A program made the position numbers and the translations under genes. Shown one piece after another: positions 17,050 through 26,280 of a DNA stretch of 64,000 bases (its first letter is position 1; each line of letters opens with the position of its first letter). Origin of the DNA: Limisalsivibrio acetivorans (lineage in GTDB: Bacteria; Chrysiogenota; Deferribacteres; Deferribacterales; Geovibrionaceae); assembly GCF_000421105.1 (NCBI RefSeq), contig NZ_ATWF01000001.1, positions 1,026,930-1,090,929 of the forward strand, given 5' to 3'. The notes beneath the pieces are model-generated. The model saw nothing but the letters and a program-made list of their open reading frames with translations. It had not been told where the DNA came from and made no database searches.

Positions 17050-19397
17050 TTTGAAGTGATTGTTCCGTCTTCCAGAGTTTTGATGGGTTTGGTGCTTTTA
17101 CATTTGGGATAGGCTGTGCATGCGAAGAACTGCCCCCTGGGGCCTCTTTTGAGAGCCATTTTGGAGCCGCACTTGTCGCATTCCACCTTATCATCGACCT
17201 TTATGATCTCGGGAACGATGTCCCCGTTTTCGTCTGATTTCATGTTCGCAGTAAAGTCGCAGTCCGGATAGCCGGAGCATGCGATGAACATCCCCCTTCT
17301 GCCGGACTTGACCACCAGCCCCTTTTCGCATTTAGGGCATGGTGTTTTGAGCTGTTCGTCCTTGCCGATCACCTTAACGTTCCCGTCGGGCAGGCGTACG
17401 AAGTTCTTTATATTCTTGCATTCGGGATAGCCGGGGCATGCCAGCATCTCACCGAAGCGGGTTTTCTTGATTACTAGTTCTTTACCGCACTTGTCGCATT
17501 CGATACCCGTGGGCTGATCCTTGGGCTTGTCCACAAGCTTAACGGTTCCGTCCTCCTGCCTCTCGTAATCGGAGGAGAAGTCGCAGTCGGGATACTTGGA
17601 GCATGCGGCAAAGGAGCCGTTACGGCCATATTTGATAACAAGTTCGCCGCCGCACTTGGGGCATTCGGAATCGAGTTTAAGGTCGACGCTGAATTTCTCT
17701 CCCGCCTTGTCAAGCTCGGGTTTAAAGCTTCCGAAGAACTGCTCAAGGACCTGGTTCCATTCCGCCTCACCTTCGGCGATCTTATCAAGATCCTGCTCAA
17801 GGCCTGCGGTGAATTTTATCTCGAAGATGTGGGGAAAGTTGCTCACGAGGAGCCTGTTCACGATTCGCCCAAGCTCGGTGGGGCGGAAACGCTTCTCGCT
17901 GAGTTCCACATACTCCCTGTCCTGAATGGTGGATATGATGGAGGCGTAGGTGGAGGGTCTTCCGATCCCTTCCGCCTCAAGGGTTTTAACGATGGTCGCC
18001 TCGGTATACCTTGGCGGGGGCTGGGTGAAGTTCTGCTTGGGATCAAACTTAGCCGCCTTGGCAGGTGTTTTCTCTGCAACATCGAAGAGGATAGCATCGG
18101 GATCCTTCTGCTTCTCCTCGTCACCCTCTATGTAGAGCTGACGGAAACCTGCGAACACAAGCACCTTTGCCTGGGTCTTGAACTCGTATGTTCCGTCACT
18201 GATGAGTATCGTTGTCTGATCGTATTCCGCATCCGCCATCTGGCTTGCAACAAAGCGTTCCCAGATGAGCTTGTAAAGCCTGAACTGCTCGTTGGAGAGG
18301 TACTGCTTAACCTTCGCCGGAGAGTTGGCAACGGACGTGGGGCGGATAGCCTCGTGGGCGTCCTGGACATTCCCTTTGGACTTGCCCTTCTTGTTACCCT
18401 TACCGAGGAACTTGTCGCCGTATTCACCTGAGATATAGCCTCTGGCATCGTCAACGGCATCCTCGGAAACACGGGTGCTGTCCGTTCTCATGTATGTGAT
18501 AAGACCCACAGGACCCTGCTTGCCTAGTTCCAAACCTTCATAGAGCCTCTGGGCGGTCATCATAGTCTTCTTTGCGGAGTAACCGAGCTTACGGCTCGCC
18601 TCCTGCTGGAGCATGGAGGTGGTGAAGGGAACGGGTGCGGACTGCTTTACACGCCTCTTCTTAACGGAGGAAACCTCGAAATCCGCTTTTTTAAGGGCAT
18701 CGAGTACGCCTGTGGCCTCTTCCTCGTTGCCTATCTTAAACTTCTTACCGTCCTTCTTCTCTAACCTGGCCTTAAGCTCCTCTTCGGCGTTGCCGTTCAT
18801 GTGGAAGAAGCCGTCAATGGTCCAGTATTCCTCTGGCTTGAACTTCTCGATCTCCTCCTCACGCTCACAGATGAGCCTGAGGGCAACCGACTGAACACGT
18901 CCGGCAGAAAGACCGTACTTTAGCGGCTTCCAGAGGAGTGGGCTTACAAGGTAGCCCACCAGTCTGTCCAGAATACGCCTGGACTGCTGGGCCATTACCC
19001 TTTCGTTATCTATCTCTGTGGGTTTGGATATACCATCCTTAATGCCCCGCTCTGTGATCTCGTTGAAGCAGACACGCCTTATCTTCGCCTGGTTCTTTTT
19101 GCCAAGCTCCGAGGCAATATGCCATGCGATCGCCTCCCCTTCACGGTCGGGGTCGGGTGCGAGGTATACCTGCTCCGCACTGTTTGCCTCTTTCTTGAGC
19201 TCGTCCAGAACCTTCTTCTTCCCCCGTATGGTTATGTATTCCGGCTGAAAGCCGTTCTCCACATCCACACCGATCTTGTTCTTGGGAAGATCCTTAACAT
19301 GCCCAACACTGGCCAGAACCTTATAGTTCCTACCCAGATACTTTTCGATTGTTCTTGCCTTTGCGGGTGACTCTACAATAACCAGATTCTTAGCCAT
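17046..19397 (-). CDS. topA: DNA topoisomerase I
   Basis: A 783-residue type IA topoisomerase that relaxes negative supercoils. The TOPRIM domain is at the N-terminus (VESPAKARTIEKYLG and PDPDREGEAIAWHIASELG). The catalytic tyrosine is in GLITYMRTDSTRVS near residue 302. The C-terminal part carries four C4 zinc-ribbon repeats, each opening with CPKC or CDKC and closing with CxxYPxC, from about residue 575 to the end. It lies downstream of smg and dprA and overlaps trmFO by four bases, so it belongs to one long operon. Confidence 0.98.
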   Translation of the reverse strand: MAKNLVIVESPAKARTIEKYLGRNYKVLASVGHVKDLPKNKIGVDVENGFQPEYITIRGKKKVLDELKKEANSAEQVYLAPDPDREGEAIAWHIASELGKKNQAKIRRVCFNEITERGIKDGISKPTEIDNERVMAQQSRRILDRLVGYLVSPLLWKPLKYGLSAGRVQSVALRLICEREEEIEKFKPEEYWTIDGFFHMNGNAEEELKARLEKKDGKKFKIGNEEEATGVLDALKKADFEVSSVKKRRVKQSAPVPFTTSMLQQEASRKLGYSAKKTMMTAQRLYEGLELGKQGPVGLITYMRTDSTRVSEDAVDDARGYISGEYGDKFLGKGNKKGKSKGNVQDAHEAIRPTSVANSPAKVKQYLSNEQFRLYKLIWERFVASQMADAEYDQTTILISDGTYEFKTQAKVLVFAGFRQLYIEGDEEKQKDPDAILFDVAEKTPAKAAKFDPKQNFTQPPPRYTEATIVKTLEAEGIGRPSTYASIISTIQDREYVELSEKRFRPTELGRIVNRLLVSNFPHIFEIKFTAGLEQDLDKIAEGEAEWNQVLEQFFGSFKPELDKAGEKFSVDLKLDSECPKCGGELVIKYGRNGSFAACSKYPDCDFSSDYERQEDGTVKLVDKPKDQPTGIECDKCGKELVIKKTRFGEMLACPGYPECKNIKNFVRLPDGNVKVIGKDEQLKTPCPKCEKGLVVKSGRRGMFIACSGYPDCDFTANMKSDENGDIVPEIIKVDDKVECDKCGSKMALKRGPRGQFFACTAYPKCKSTKPIKTLEDGTITSK

Positions 19398-19416
19398 ATC
19401 TAATCAGAATTGTCCT

Positions 19417-19833
19417 TTAATTAACATATTCATCCCGTGGTTCGTCCTCTTCCGAGAATAATGAGTTGCGCTCCATAAGTGCATAGAGAACATGGTTTTT
19501 AACCTGCTCTATGTCAACCCTATAACCGCCGTCCTCTTCGGAAGCAGCCTCTATAACCGTTTCGAGAGAGATCATATCAAGTATCCCGGATATGTTCATC
19601 TTCTGTATATAGTTCATCGCCTCTTCGGTGAACACCTTCTTCTCTTTCTTGGTGAAAACACGAAAGGCTCCGCTGTCGAAACCGTTTATATCTAGAACTG
19701 TCAGGATCTGCCTGACATCGTTGTCATCGAATCCGGTTTTAAGGAGATAGTCTGAGATATCCTTCTCGCTTATCTGCTTTGAGGTGTCGATGTAGTCGAT
19801 GACGAGGTTTAAGGCCATTACAATTTTATCCAC
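19417..19833 (-). CDS. smg: Smg/DUF494 family protein
   Basis: A 138-residue, mostly helical, acidic protein of the Smg (DUF494) family. The N-terminal block with ALNLVIDYI and the middle GFDDNDVRQILTVLD resemble the family. Its biochemical function is unknown. The assignment is reinforced by position: smg sits between dprA (smf) and topA in Escherichia coli, and does so here. The start is GTG at 19833 with GGAGG five bases upstream, overlapping the dprA stop by eight bases; an internal ATG five codons later is the alternative. Confidence 0.85.
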   Translation of the reverse strand: MDKIVMALNLVIDYIDTSKQISEKDISDYLLKTGFDDNDVRQILTVLDINGFDSGAFRVFTKKEKKVFTEEAMNYIQKMNISGILDMISLETVIEAASEEDGGYRVDIEQVKNHVLYALMERNSLFSEEDEPRDEYVN

Positions 19834-20935
19834 CTATACCTCCGTTGACTCTGTATTTGCCGTCAAGGTCATTCACAATATAGCCCTCCAGCTCCATTTC
19901 CGCCAGAAGCACCATCATATCCTCCACAGAAAGGCCGGTATTAATACAAAGCTCGTCCCGGCTGAGAGGACCCTGACCTAAGTTATCGAAAATGTTTTGC
20001 CTTTTCGGACAGTCAAAGACTATAGCCCCCGCTTTACGTTTGTCAATGAATTTTCCTCCGGGGAGCAGGCGGGAGAACTCCTCAACGATGTCATAATAGC
20101 TCTCCACAAGCTTTGCACCGTTTTTAATTAATTCATTCGTGGCACGGTGGGCAAACTCGGGGGCGGCGGGTACGGCGAAAACCTCCCTCCCCTGCTCGTT
20201 GGCAAGCCTCGCCGTAATGAGTGAGCCGCTTTTGTTCGAGGCCTCCACCACAACTATACCGTGGCACATACCGCTTATTATCCTGTTGCGTATGGGGAAG
20301 TTCTTGGCAATCGGAGGCTCCTCAAGGGGGAATTCGCTCAGGAAACAGCCCGATCCGAGGATGTCGTCCATATATTTAATGTGGCTGTCTGGATAGACAT
20401 GCCTGAGCCCGTTCCCAAGCACAGCAGTGGTAAAACCTGCCGAGACAGCACCCAGATGTGCGTTTATGTCAACTCCGAGGGCGTATCCGCTAACAATATT
20501 AAAGCCCAGTTCTGCCAGGTCTGCGGCTATCTCTCGGGTGTAGTTCATGCTCACCCTGCTCGCCTTGCGTGAGCCCACGATACCAATGGAGGGCATCCGC
20601 AGCGGTTCCTCCCTCCCCCTGAAATACAGGAGTGCGGGGGGTGCATAAATCTCCCTGAGCATGGCGGGGTATCCCCCCTCCTCGAGGGTTATGATGTTTA
20701 TTCCGTTATTCCTTGCGTAGCGAATCTCATCCTCAACGAAGCCCCTGTCCAGATTGCGGCTTATTATGGAAGAGGCCTGTTTCTCATTGAAGCCCGACTC
20801 CATCAGGGCGGTTTTGTTCAGGTCAAAAACACCGTCCAGCGTGCCGAGCTTTCCAAGGGCCCTGGATATGGTTTCATCGCTGATCCCTGCGATATTCTTC
20901 AGGGCGAGGTAGGTGTATGCAAGGCGGATTTTCAA
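19826..20935 (-). CDS. dprA: DNA-processing protein DprA (Smf)
   Basis: A 369-residue protein that loads RecA onto incoming single-stranded DNA during transformation. The N-terminal helical (SAM/HhH-like) domain is followed by the Rossmann-like DprA core with GIVGSRKAS, SGYALGVDINAH and the ssDNA-binding KSGSLITARLA block. A C-terminal winged helix (about residues 310-365) is present. The start is TTG with GGGGTGA upstream. The M20 gene ends four bases before it. DprA is widespread in bacteria not known to be competent, so competence is not implied. Confidence 0.95.
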   Translation of the reverse strand: MKIRLAYTYLALKNIAGISDETISRALGKLGTLDGVFDLNKTALMESGFNEKQASSIISRNLDRGFVEDEIRYARNNGINIITLEEGGYPAMLREIYAPPALLYFRGREEPLRMPSIGIVGSRKASRVSMNYTREIAADLAELGFNIVSGYALGVDINAHLGAVSAGFTTAVLGNGLRHVYPDSHIKYMDDILGSGCFLSEFPLEEPPIAKNFPIRNRIISGMCHGIVVVEASNKSGSLITARLANEQGREVFAVPAAPEFAHRATNELIKNGAKLVESYYDIVEEFSRLLPGGKFIDKRKAGAIVFDCPKRQNIFDNLGQGPLSRDELCINTGLSVEDMMVLLAEMELEGYIVNDLDGKYRVNGGIGG

Positions 20936-20939
20936 GGCT

Positions 20940-22055
20940 TCACCCCTTCATATAGCCGTCGAGTACACAGCGCATGATGCGCATGGAGGTTACTACCGTT
21001 TCATCGGGAACATAGAAATCCGGCGAGTGCAACGGGGGGTGGCTCCCCGATTCGTTGGCACCGCTCCAGATGAAAACTCCCGGAACATGCTCAAGATAAA
21101 AGGCGAAATCCTCACCCCCCATGGAGGGCTTGTCAAAGCTGAAGCGGAGATCCGCATCAAGACGCTCGATAATCCCCTCTGCCAGCTCACGGTCGTTCAC
21201 CACAGGGGGCGTTCCATCTTTGATAGTAAGATGAGCCTCTACGCCGAAGAGTTCCTTAACACTGGCGCACAGCCTCTGCATACCGTCAACGAGGGCCTCT
21301 TTTATCTCCAGATGGAAATGCCGGAAGGTTCCCATAACCCTTACGCTGTCAGGCAGAATGTTTGCCGCACTCCCTCCGTTTATGCTCCCGAAGGAGATAA
21401 GGGCGGGCATGGTCGGGTTGCAGAGCCTTCCAACGATAGTCTGGGCGTTGTTTATGTAATACGCCGCCGCTGAAACCGTGTCCGTACCCTTATGGGGTAA
21501 TGCGGCGTGGGTGGCACTCCCTTTGAAAACTATATCGAAATGGTTGGAGCCAGCCATGCAGGGCCCCCTTACAACACCCGCCCTGCCCACGGGTATCTCA
21601 TTCTCGGCGTGCATGGCGTATATGCAGGAAACGCCCTCAAGGCAACCACGCTCTATCATTGTGGATGCACCGCTCACCATCTCCTCGGCTGGCTGGAAGA
21701 TGTAGCGAATATTTACATTCAGGCTGTCTCGGTTCTCCATAATCCACTTGAGGGCCATCAGAACGGCTGTCATATTATGGTTGTGGCCGCAGAGGTGGCG
21801 ATACTCCGTCTTATCCTCATTGAAGGGGAGAGCATCTATATCCGAACGGAGGGCAACGGTCTTATCAGAGCCGTTATCCACAGTGCCCCAGATCCCCGTT
21901 TCGTAAACGTTGTCGGGGGTTATACCTATGGATTCGAGGAACTCCTTTATATATGCCGTGGTCTTGAATTCTTTGAACGAGGGCTCGGCGAGTTCGGCCA
22001 ATTCAGCCATCACTTTGAGCGCTGTTTCCCTCTCAGAGGGGGTTATACTCTTCAC
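20940..22055 (-). CDS. M20D-family amidohydrolase
   Basis: A 371-residue metal-dependent amidohydrolase of the peptidase M20 (IAA-amino acid hydrolase / N-acyl-amino acid amidohydrolase) group. Metal-binding features are visible: LRSDIDALP, the LCGHNHNM cysteine/histidine cluster, QPAEE, and the HAEN and HPPLHS histidines. The dimerisation (lid) domain occupies roughly residues 170-280. The substrate is unknown; N-acetyl or other acyl amino acids are plausible. The start is GTG with GGAGGAG five bases upstream. It heads the dprA-smg-topA run and is divergent from selA, sharing only 73 bases of upstream sequence. Confidence 0.88.
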   Translation of the reverse strand: MKSITPSERETALKVMAELAELAEPSFKEFKTTAYIKEFLESIGITPDNVYETGIWGTVDNGSDKTVALRSDIDALPFNEDKTEYRHLCGHNHNMTAVLMALKWIMENRDSLNVNIRYIFQPAEEMVSGASTMIERGCLEGVSCIYAMHAENEIPVGRAGVVRGPCMAGSNHFDIVFKGSATHAALPHKGTDTVSAAAYYINNAQTIVGRLCNPTMPALISFGSINGGSAANILPDSVRVMGTFRHFHLEIKEALVDGMQRLCASVKELFGVEAHLTIKDGTPPVVNDRELAEGIIERLDADLRFSFDKPSMGGEDFAFYLEHVPGVFIWSGANESGSHPPLHSPDFYVPDETVVTSMRIMRCVLDGYMKG

Positions 22056-22128
22056 ATACTCCTCCCGGTTTATTGCAAATGCATCCTGTATATGTTACTT
22101 TCTCAAAAAAGAAGGGGCAAGGGGAAAA

Positions 22129-23478
22129 GTGGACAGACAAAACGAACTGCTAAGGCAGATTCCTAAAGTTGACAAACTGCAAAAACACCCGCTTATCACA
22201 GCCAAAGGCCCTGGTATAGTTCTTAAAGGGATACGTGACGAGCTTGAGGAGATGCGCAAAAGGATCATAGAAGGCTCTGATACAGATACGGATATCGATG
22301 CCATTGCCTCCCGAATCATCAAACGGATCGAGGAATTCGAAGATGGGAGTCTCCGCCCCGTAATCAACGCCTGCGGGGTTGTAATCCACACCAACCTCGG
22401 CAGAAGCCCCCTCCCCGATGCTGTCTTTGATGAGATCCGCAGAGCTGCATCGGGATACTCCAACCTCGAATACGACCTTGCCACAGGCAAACGAGGGGAT
22501 CGCTACCATCATCTCAGGGGCTATATAAGGCATCTGACCGGAGCCGAGGATGCCCTCGTTGTAAACAATAACGCCGCCGCAGTCTTTATAATACTGAACA
22601 CCTTCGCACCCGGCAGAGAGGTTATCGTCTCAAGGGGGGAGCTGGTGGAGATTGGTGGAAGCTTCCGTATACCAGATGTTATGCAGAGGAGCGGAGCTAT
22701 CCTGAACGAGGCTGGAACAACCAACCGAACACGCATAGAGGACTACAGGGACGCATGCTCGGATAAAACCGCCATGATGATGAAGGTACACAAAAGCAAC
22801 TACTCCATCGTCGGTTTCTCCGAGGAGTGCGGAGTAAGCGATATTGCCCGGGCAGCCCGGGAGAAGGGTGTTATCTCCTATTACGATGCGGGTAGCGGTA
22901 TAATTAAACTCCCTTTTGAGAAAAGGATCTGCGGTGATGAGACAGTGTCGGAGCTGGTTTGCTCGGGTGTTGATCTTATCAGCTTCAGCGGCGACAAGCT
23001 CCTTGGCGGAGTTCAGGCGGGCATCATAGCCGGACGTAAAAGCCTGATAGATAAGATTAAAAAAAATCAGCTACTCCGCATGCTCAGGGTGGATAAGCTC
23101 ACCCTCGCATCCCTTCAGGCTGTTCTAAGGCTCTATATTAATGGTGAGTACGAAAAGATTCCCGTTTACCGGATGCTGAGCGAGCCCGCTGAGCATATCA
23201 AAAACAGAGCAGAAAGATTGGTAAGCATGCTCAGCATACCTGCCAAAACTGTGGAAGATAGATCCGAGATAGGGGGCGGAAGCTGCCCCGGGGCTGAACT
23301 CCCCTCATGGAGCGTTGCATTAGAGACACCATCACCCAACGAGCTGGAAAAAAAGCTAAGGAACTCCGATACACCGATCATTGCGAAGATCCGTGATAAC
23401 ATGATCCTCTTCGATATGCGCACGGTGGACGAAGGGGAGATTCCGGCAATTGCAGAGGTTTTGAACAAAACAGTATGA
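22129..23478 (+). CDS. selA: L-seryl-tRNA(Sec) selenium transferase
   Basis: A 449-residue PLP enzyme that converts Ser-tRNA(Sec) to Sec-tRNA(Sec) with selenophosphate. Family blocks include VINACGVVIHTNLGRSPL, the YSNLEYDLATGKRGDRY stretch, and SFSGDKLLGGVQAGII with the PLP-binding lysine. I place the start at the GTG at 22129, preceded by purine-rich AAGGGG, because the upstream extension of the frame does not look like SelA and runs back into the divergent M20 gene. It overlaps selB by four bases. The organism therefore makes selenoproteins; selC and selD are not in this window. Confidence 0.95.
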   Translation: MDRQNELLRQIPKVDKLQKHPLITAKGPGIVLKGIRDELEEMRKRIIEGSDTDTDIDAIASRIIKRIEEFEDGSLRPVINACGVVIHTNLGRSPLPDAVFDEIRRAASGYSNLEYDLATGKRGDRYHHLRGYIRHLTGAEDALVVNNNAAAVFIILNTFAPGREVIVSRGELVEIGGSFRIPDVMQRSGAILNEAGTTNRTRIEDYRDACSDKTAMMMKVHKSNYSIVGFSEECGVSDIARAAREKGVISYYDAGSGIIKLPFEKRICGDETVSELVCSGVDLISFSGDKLLGGVQAGIIAGRKSLIDKIKKNQLLRMLRVDKLTLASLQAVLRLYINGEYEKIPVYRMLSEPAEHIKNRAERLVSMLSIPAKTVEDRSEIGGGSCPGAELPSWSVALETPSPNELEKKLRNSDTPIIAKIRDNMILFDMRTVDEGEIPAIAEVLNKTV

Positions 23479-25301
23479 AGAGAAGCGTAGTTTTCGGTAC
23501 AGCAGGACATATAGACCACGGCAAATCAACAATAGTAAGGAACCTTACCGGCAAGGATCCAGACCGCCTGCGTGAAGAACAGGAGCGGGGGATAACCGTT
23601 GATCTCGGCTTTGCGGGGCTCGAGCATAACGGCATGCTTATATCCTTTGTGGATGTTCCCGGGCATGAGAGGCTCGTTAAGAATATGATAGCGGGTGCGA
23701 CCGGAATCGATGGCGCACTCTTCGCCGTTGACGCATGCGAAGGCATAAAGCCTCAGACAGAAGAACACCTTAATATAATAGAGACCCTCGGTATTACACA
23801 CGCAGTTGTCGCAGTGACAAAAACCGACCTGATTAACGAAAGCGAGCTCTGCTCCTCCATGGAGAACATTCAGCTTTTCTTTGGTGACAGCCTCCTGGAG
23901 GATATAAGTTATGTGAAGGTTCAGAGAGATCTCCCCGAGACCTACGCATCCCTTCTAGATGAACTCGCCGCAACTGCCCAAAGGCTCCCAGGAAACAGGC
24001 TGGAGGGCAGGTTCATGCTTAGAGTGGACAGAGCCTTTGCGGTAAAAGGATTCGGAAATGTCGTTACCGGAACGGCCGTCTCGGGGGTTCTGAACAGGGG
24101 TGATGAGCTTATTCACTATCCCGCTGGCAAGCGGGTCCGGGTGAAAAATATTCAGGTACATGATAATGACAGCCAAAGGGCCGAGGCACACCAGCGGGTT
24201 GCGCTGAATGTTCCCGATGCCAGTGAGCCTTCCAGGGGTGATATCCTCTCGGATGAGGCAGAGCTCTCCAGCGAAGAGGGTTTCTATGCCAGTCTGAAGG
24301 TATTCGACCGACTACCCTCACCCGCCGATATCAAGCATAACAGAACGTACCCAGTATATATTGGAACAGAAGCCCTCGAGGGGAAGATAATTATCCCCGG
24401 CGGCGGAAGGATACGAAGCGGGGAGGAGCTCTTTGTTTTCGTCCGGCTCAACAGGAGATACACACCAGTTTTTGCAGAACGTTTTCTTATAAGAGGTTTG
24501 AGTCCACAGATAACCATAGCGGGGGGAAAGGTTCTCGCCATGGGGAGCCTTATCCCTGAGAGAAAGGTGGCTGGAGAGATCCTCGAGCTCATCCATAATG
24601 GTTCATTCAAAGAAGCGCTAAGCCTCATATCGGAAAAGCGTCCCGAAGGTTTCAGGCTGCCTCCGCCCATACAGCTCTTCGGTGACGAAACAGACATCTC
24701 CGTTTCCGGCATTCTTACATACGGGAAACTGTGCGTATCAGACACACTGGTATCGGGTATCATAAGCTCGCTAACTGATAAACTGAGAACCTCAAGTGAG
24801 CTCAGCGAAAGCGAAATAAATGATGAACTGTCCATACTTCACAGCTCCTTAAAAAAACCCGTTAAGGAGGAGTTCCTCAGAAAGGTGGAGGCTGACGGAT
24901 ACGTCTTCAAAAACGGAAGGCTTAAGCGGGAGAAGCTGGAGCCCTTTGAAGAGGAGGCCCTTAGAGCCCTTGATATAATGAGGAGTGATCCACTCCTCTC
25001 AAACAGGTCACTGCTGGCTGAAAGGCTTGGAACCGATGAGAAAACGGCGGAGAAGTACCTTGTTTATCTAACAAACAGGGAGCTGGTTATACGCCTGGCA
25101 GACAAGGTGTACGTCACGGCCGAACTACTTAACTCCTTCGTATCAAAGGGGGTGCAGGAGGCCGAATCTAAGGGATCCATCGAGCTTAAGGATATGCGGG
25201 AGCACTTCGATCTCCCCCGCAAGCTCCTCGTTCCACTCATGGATCAGCTTGATAAAACCGGGATGTTCATAACACGGGATAAAAAACGCTTTCTTAAATA
25301 G
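23475..25301 (+). CDS. selB: Selenocysteine-specific elongation factor SelB
   Basis: A 608-residue translation factor that delivers Sec-tRNA to UGA codons followed by a SECIS hairpin. The N-terminal GTPase domain shows G1 in GTAGHIDHGKST, G3 in DVPGHE and G4 in VTKTDLI, followed by EF-Tu-like beta barrels. The C-terminal ~200 residues form the winged-helix repeats that bind SECIS RNA. It overlaps selA by four bases and converges with lolA, leaving only six bases between the two stop codons, so no separate terminator fits there. Confidence 0.97.
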   Translation: MKRSVVFGTAGHIDHGKSTIVRNLTGKDPDRLREEQERGITVDLGFAGLEHNGMLISFVDVPGHERLVKNMIAGATGIDGALFAVDACEGIKPQTEEHLNIIETLGITHAVVAVTKTDLINESELCSSMENIQLFFGDSLLEDISYVKVQRDLPETYASLLDELAATAQRLPGNRLEGRFMLRVDRAFAVKGFGNVVTGTAVSGVLNRGDELIHYPAGKRVRVKNIQVHDNDSQRAEAHQRVALNVPDASEPSRGDILSDEAELSSEEGFYASLKVFDRLPSPADIKHNRTYPVYIGTEALEGKIIIPGGGRIRSGEELFVFVRLNRRYTPVFAERFLIRGLSPQITIAGGKVLAMGSLIPERKVAGEILELIHNGSFKEALSLISEKRPEGFRLPPPIQLFGDETDISVSGILTYGKLCVSDTLVSGIISSLTDKLRTSSELSESEINDELSILHSSLKKPVKEEFLRKVEADGYVFKNGRLKREKLEPFEEEALRALDIMRSDPLLSNRSLLAERLGTDEKTAEKYLVYLTNRELVIRLADKVYVTAELLNSFVSKGVQEAESKGSIELKDMREHFDLPRKLLVPLMDQLDKTGMFITRDKKRFLK

Positions 25302-25307
25302 CCTCTT

Positions 25308-25901
25308 TCAATACTCAAATATCTCAGTACCTTCGGGTATCTCAGGGGTGAATACGCCTTCGGGGAGGGGCTTGTTTGTCTTGATGTTCTTAAAGCTTAC
25401 GCTGGTCTTGTTCCCTGCATTGTCTTCGCTGACTATACCGAGAACCTCGTTCCCCTCGAAAAGAACATCGATATACTTAACGCCGATATCCTGCTTCGGG
25501 TTAAGGCGCATGCTCTTCTCTCCGGTCATCTCAACATCGAAGCTTTTCCTGATGTTGCCGATATCTATCATAAGCATGGTTATGGCGTTCTGGTTACCTT
25601 CCATGGAGCGTTGGCGTACGAGCTGTTTAAGGTCGCCGTCGTAGTAGTCGACACCATCTTTAGTGAATAGATAGAACTGCTTGTAGGGGTAATCGTAATC
25701 CCAGAGCGCCTTCTCACCGTTTCTTATAAAAAAGCTGCCGGAGTATTCATCACTCCCGAAGCCCTCTATTTCGGTGGTCTGTGTGAAATCTGCGCTGTAT
25801 GTTTCAAGGCTTTTAAAGGATGTCAAAACCTCATCGATTGTTGCTCCGTAGACAGTAAATGCCGGAACAATAAGCATTATTAGAATCAGAAAGCGTTTCA
25901 T
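25308..25901 (-). CDS. lolA: LolA-like outer-membrane lipoprotein carrier protein
   Basis: A 197-residue periplasmic protein with a clear signal peptide (cleavage likely after VYGA, residue 20). The mature part follows the LolA fold: YSADFTQTTEIEGFGSDEYSGSFFIRNG, then the KALWDYDYPYKQFYLFTKDGVDYYDGDL block typical of LolA. It shuttles lipoproteins from LolCDE to the outer membrane, so it is evidence for a diderm cell. It stands alone on the minus strand between selB and pyc; a TTGACA box at 25949-25954 on the minus strand could be its -35. Confidence 0.88.
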   Translation of the reverse strand: MKRFLILIMLIVPAFTVYGATIDEVLTSFKSLETYSADFTQTTEIEGFGSDEYSGSFFIRNGEKALWDYDYPYKQFYLFTKDGVDYYDGDLKQLVRQRSMEGNQNAITMLMIDIGNIRKSFDVEMTGEKSMRLNPKQDIGVKYIDVLFEGNEVLGIVSEDNAGNKTSVSFKNIKTNKPLPEGVFTPEIPEGTEIFEY

Positions 25902-26280
25902 AACCTAACCTCCGTGTGTGAACCAATATCATGTATGACAGGTGGAGCTGTCAAAGGTTTTGTATAATACACATAAGCGTCCACACAGCGCACATGATTG
26001 TTATTACTAATTATATGACTATTTATGAGATATTTATACATAATAACATGCTAGTCTTTATTTTGTTATTATATTTTTCTATCCATTTTAAGGTTTAGTT
26101 TAATATATTAACTATTCATACAACATAACATTGTTTTTATACGTTTTCATAATTCATACGCCGTTACAATATCTTACATGATGCAAAAATACGCATAAAC
26201 TACTGTAAAACAGCGATTGACAGCCATATAATATTATTCTATTATCTTATACAAGATAAAGAAAGATAGAGAGGGAGAGT
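25902..26280. other. Intergenic region between divergent lolA and pyc
   Basis: 379 bases, strongly AT-rich compared with the genes. It holds the promoters of both flanking genes (the pyc promoter is listed separately). No gene, hairpin terminator or repeat could be supported. Confidence 0.6.
26217..26245 (+). promoter_or_regulatory. Probable sigma-70 promoter of pyruvate carboxylase
   Basis: TTGACA at 26217-26222, a 17-base spacer and TATTAT at 26240-26245. This is a near-consensus vegetative promoter, and transcription would begin about 30 bases before the pyc start codon. Confidence 0.7.
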
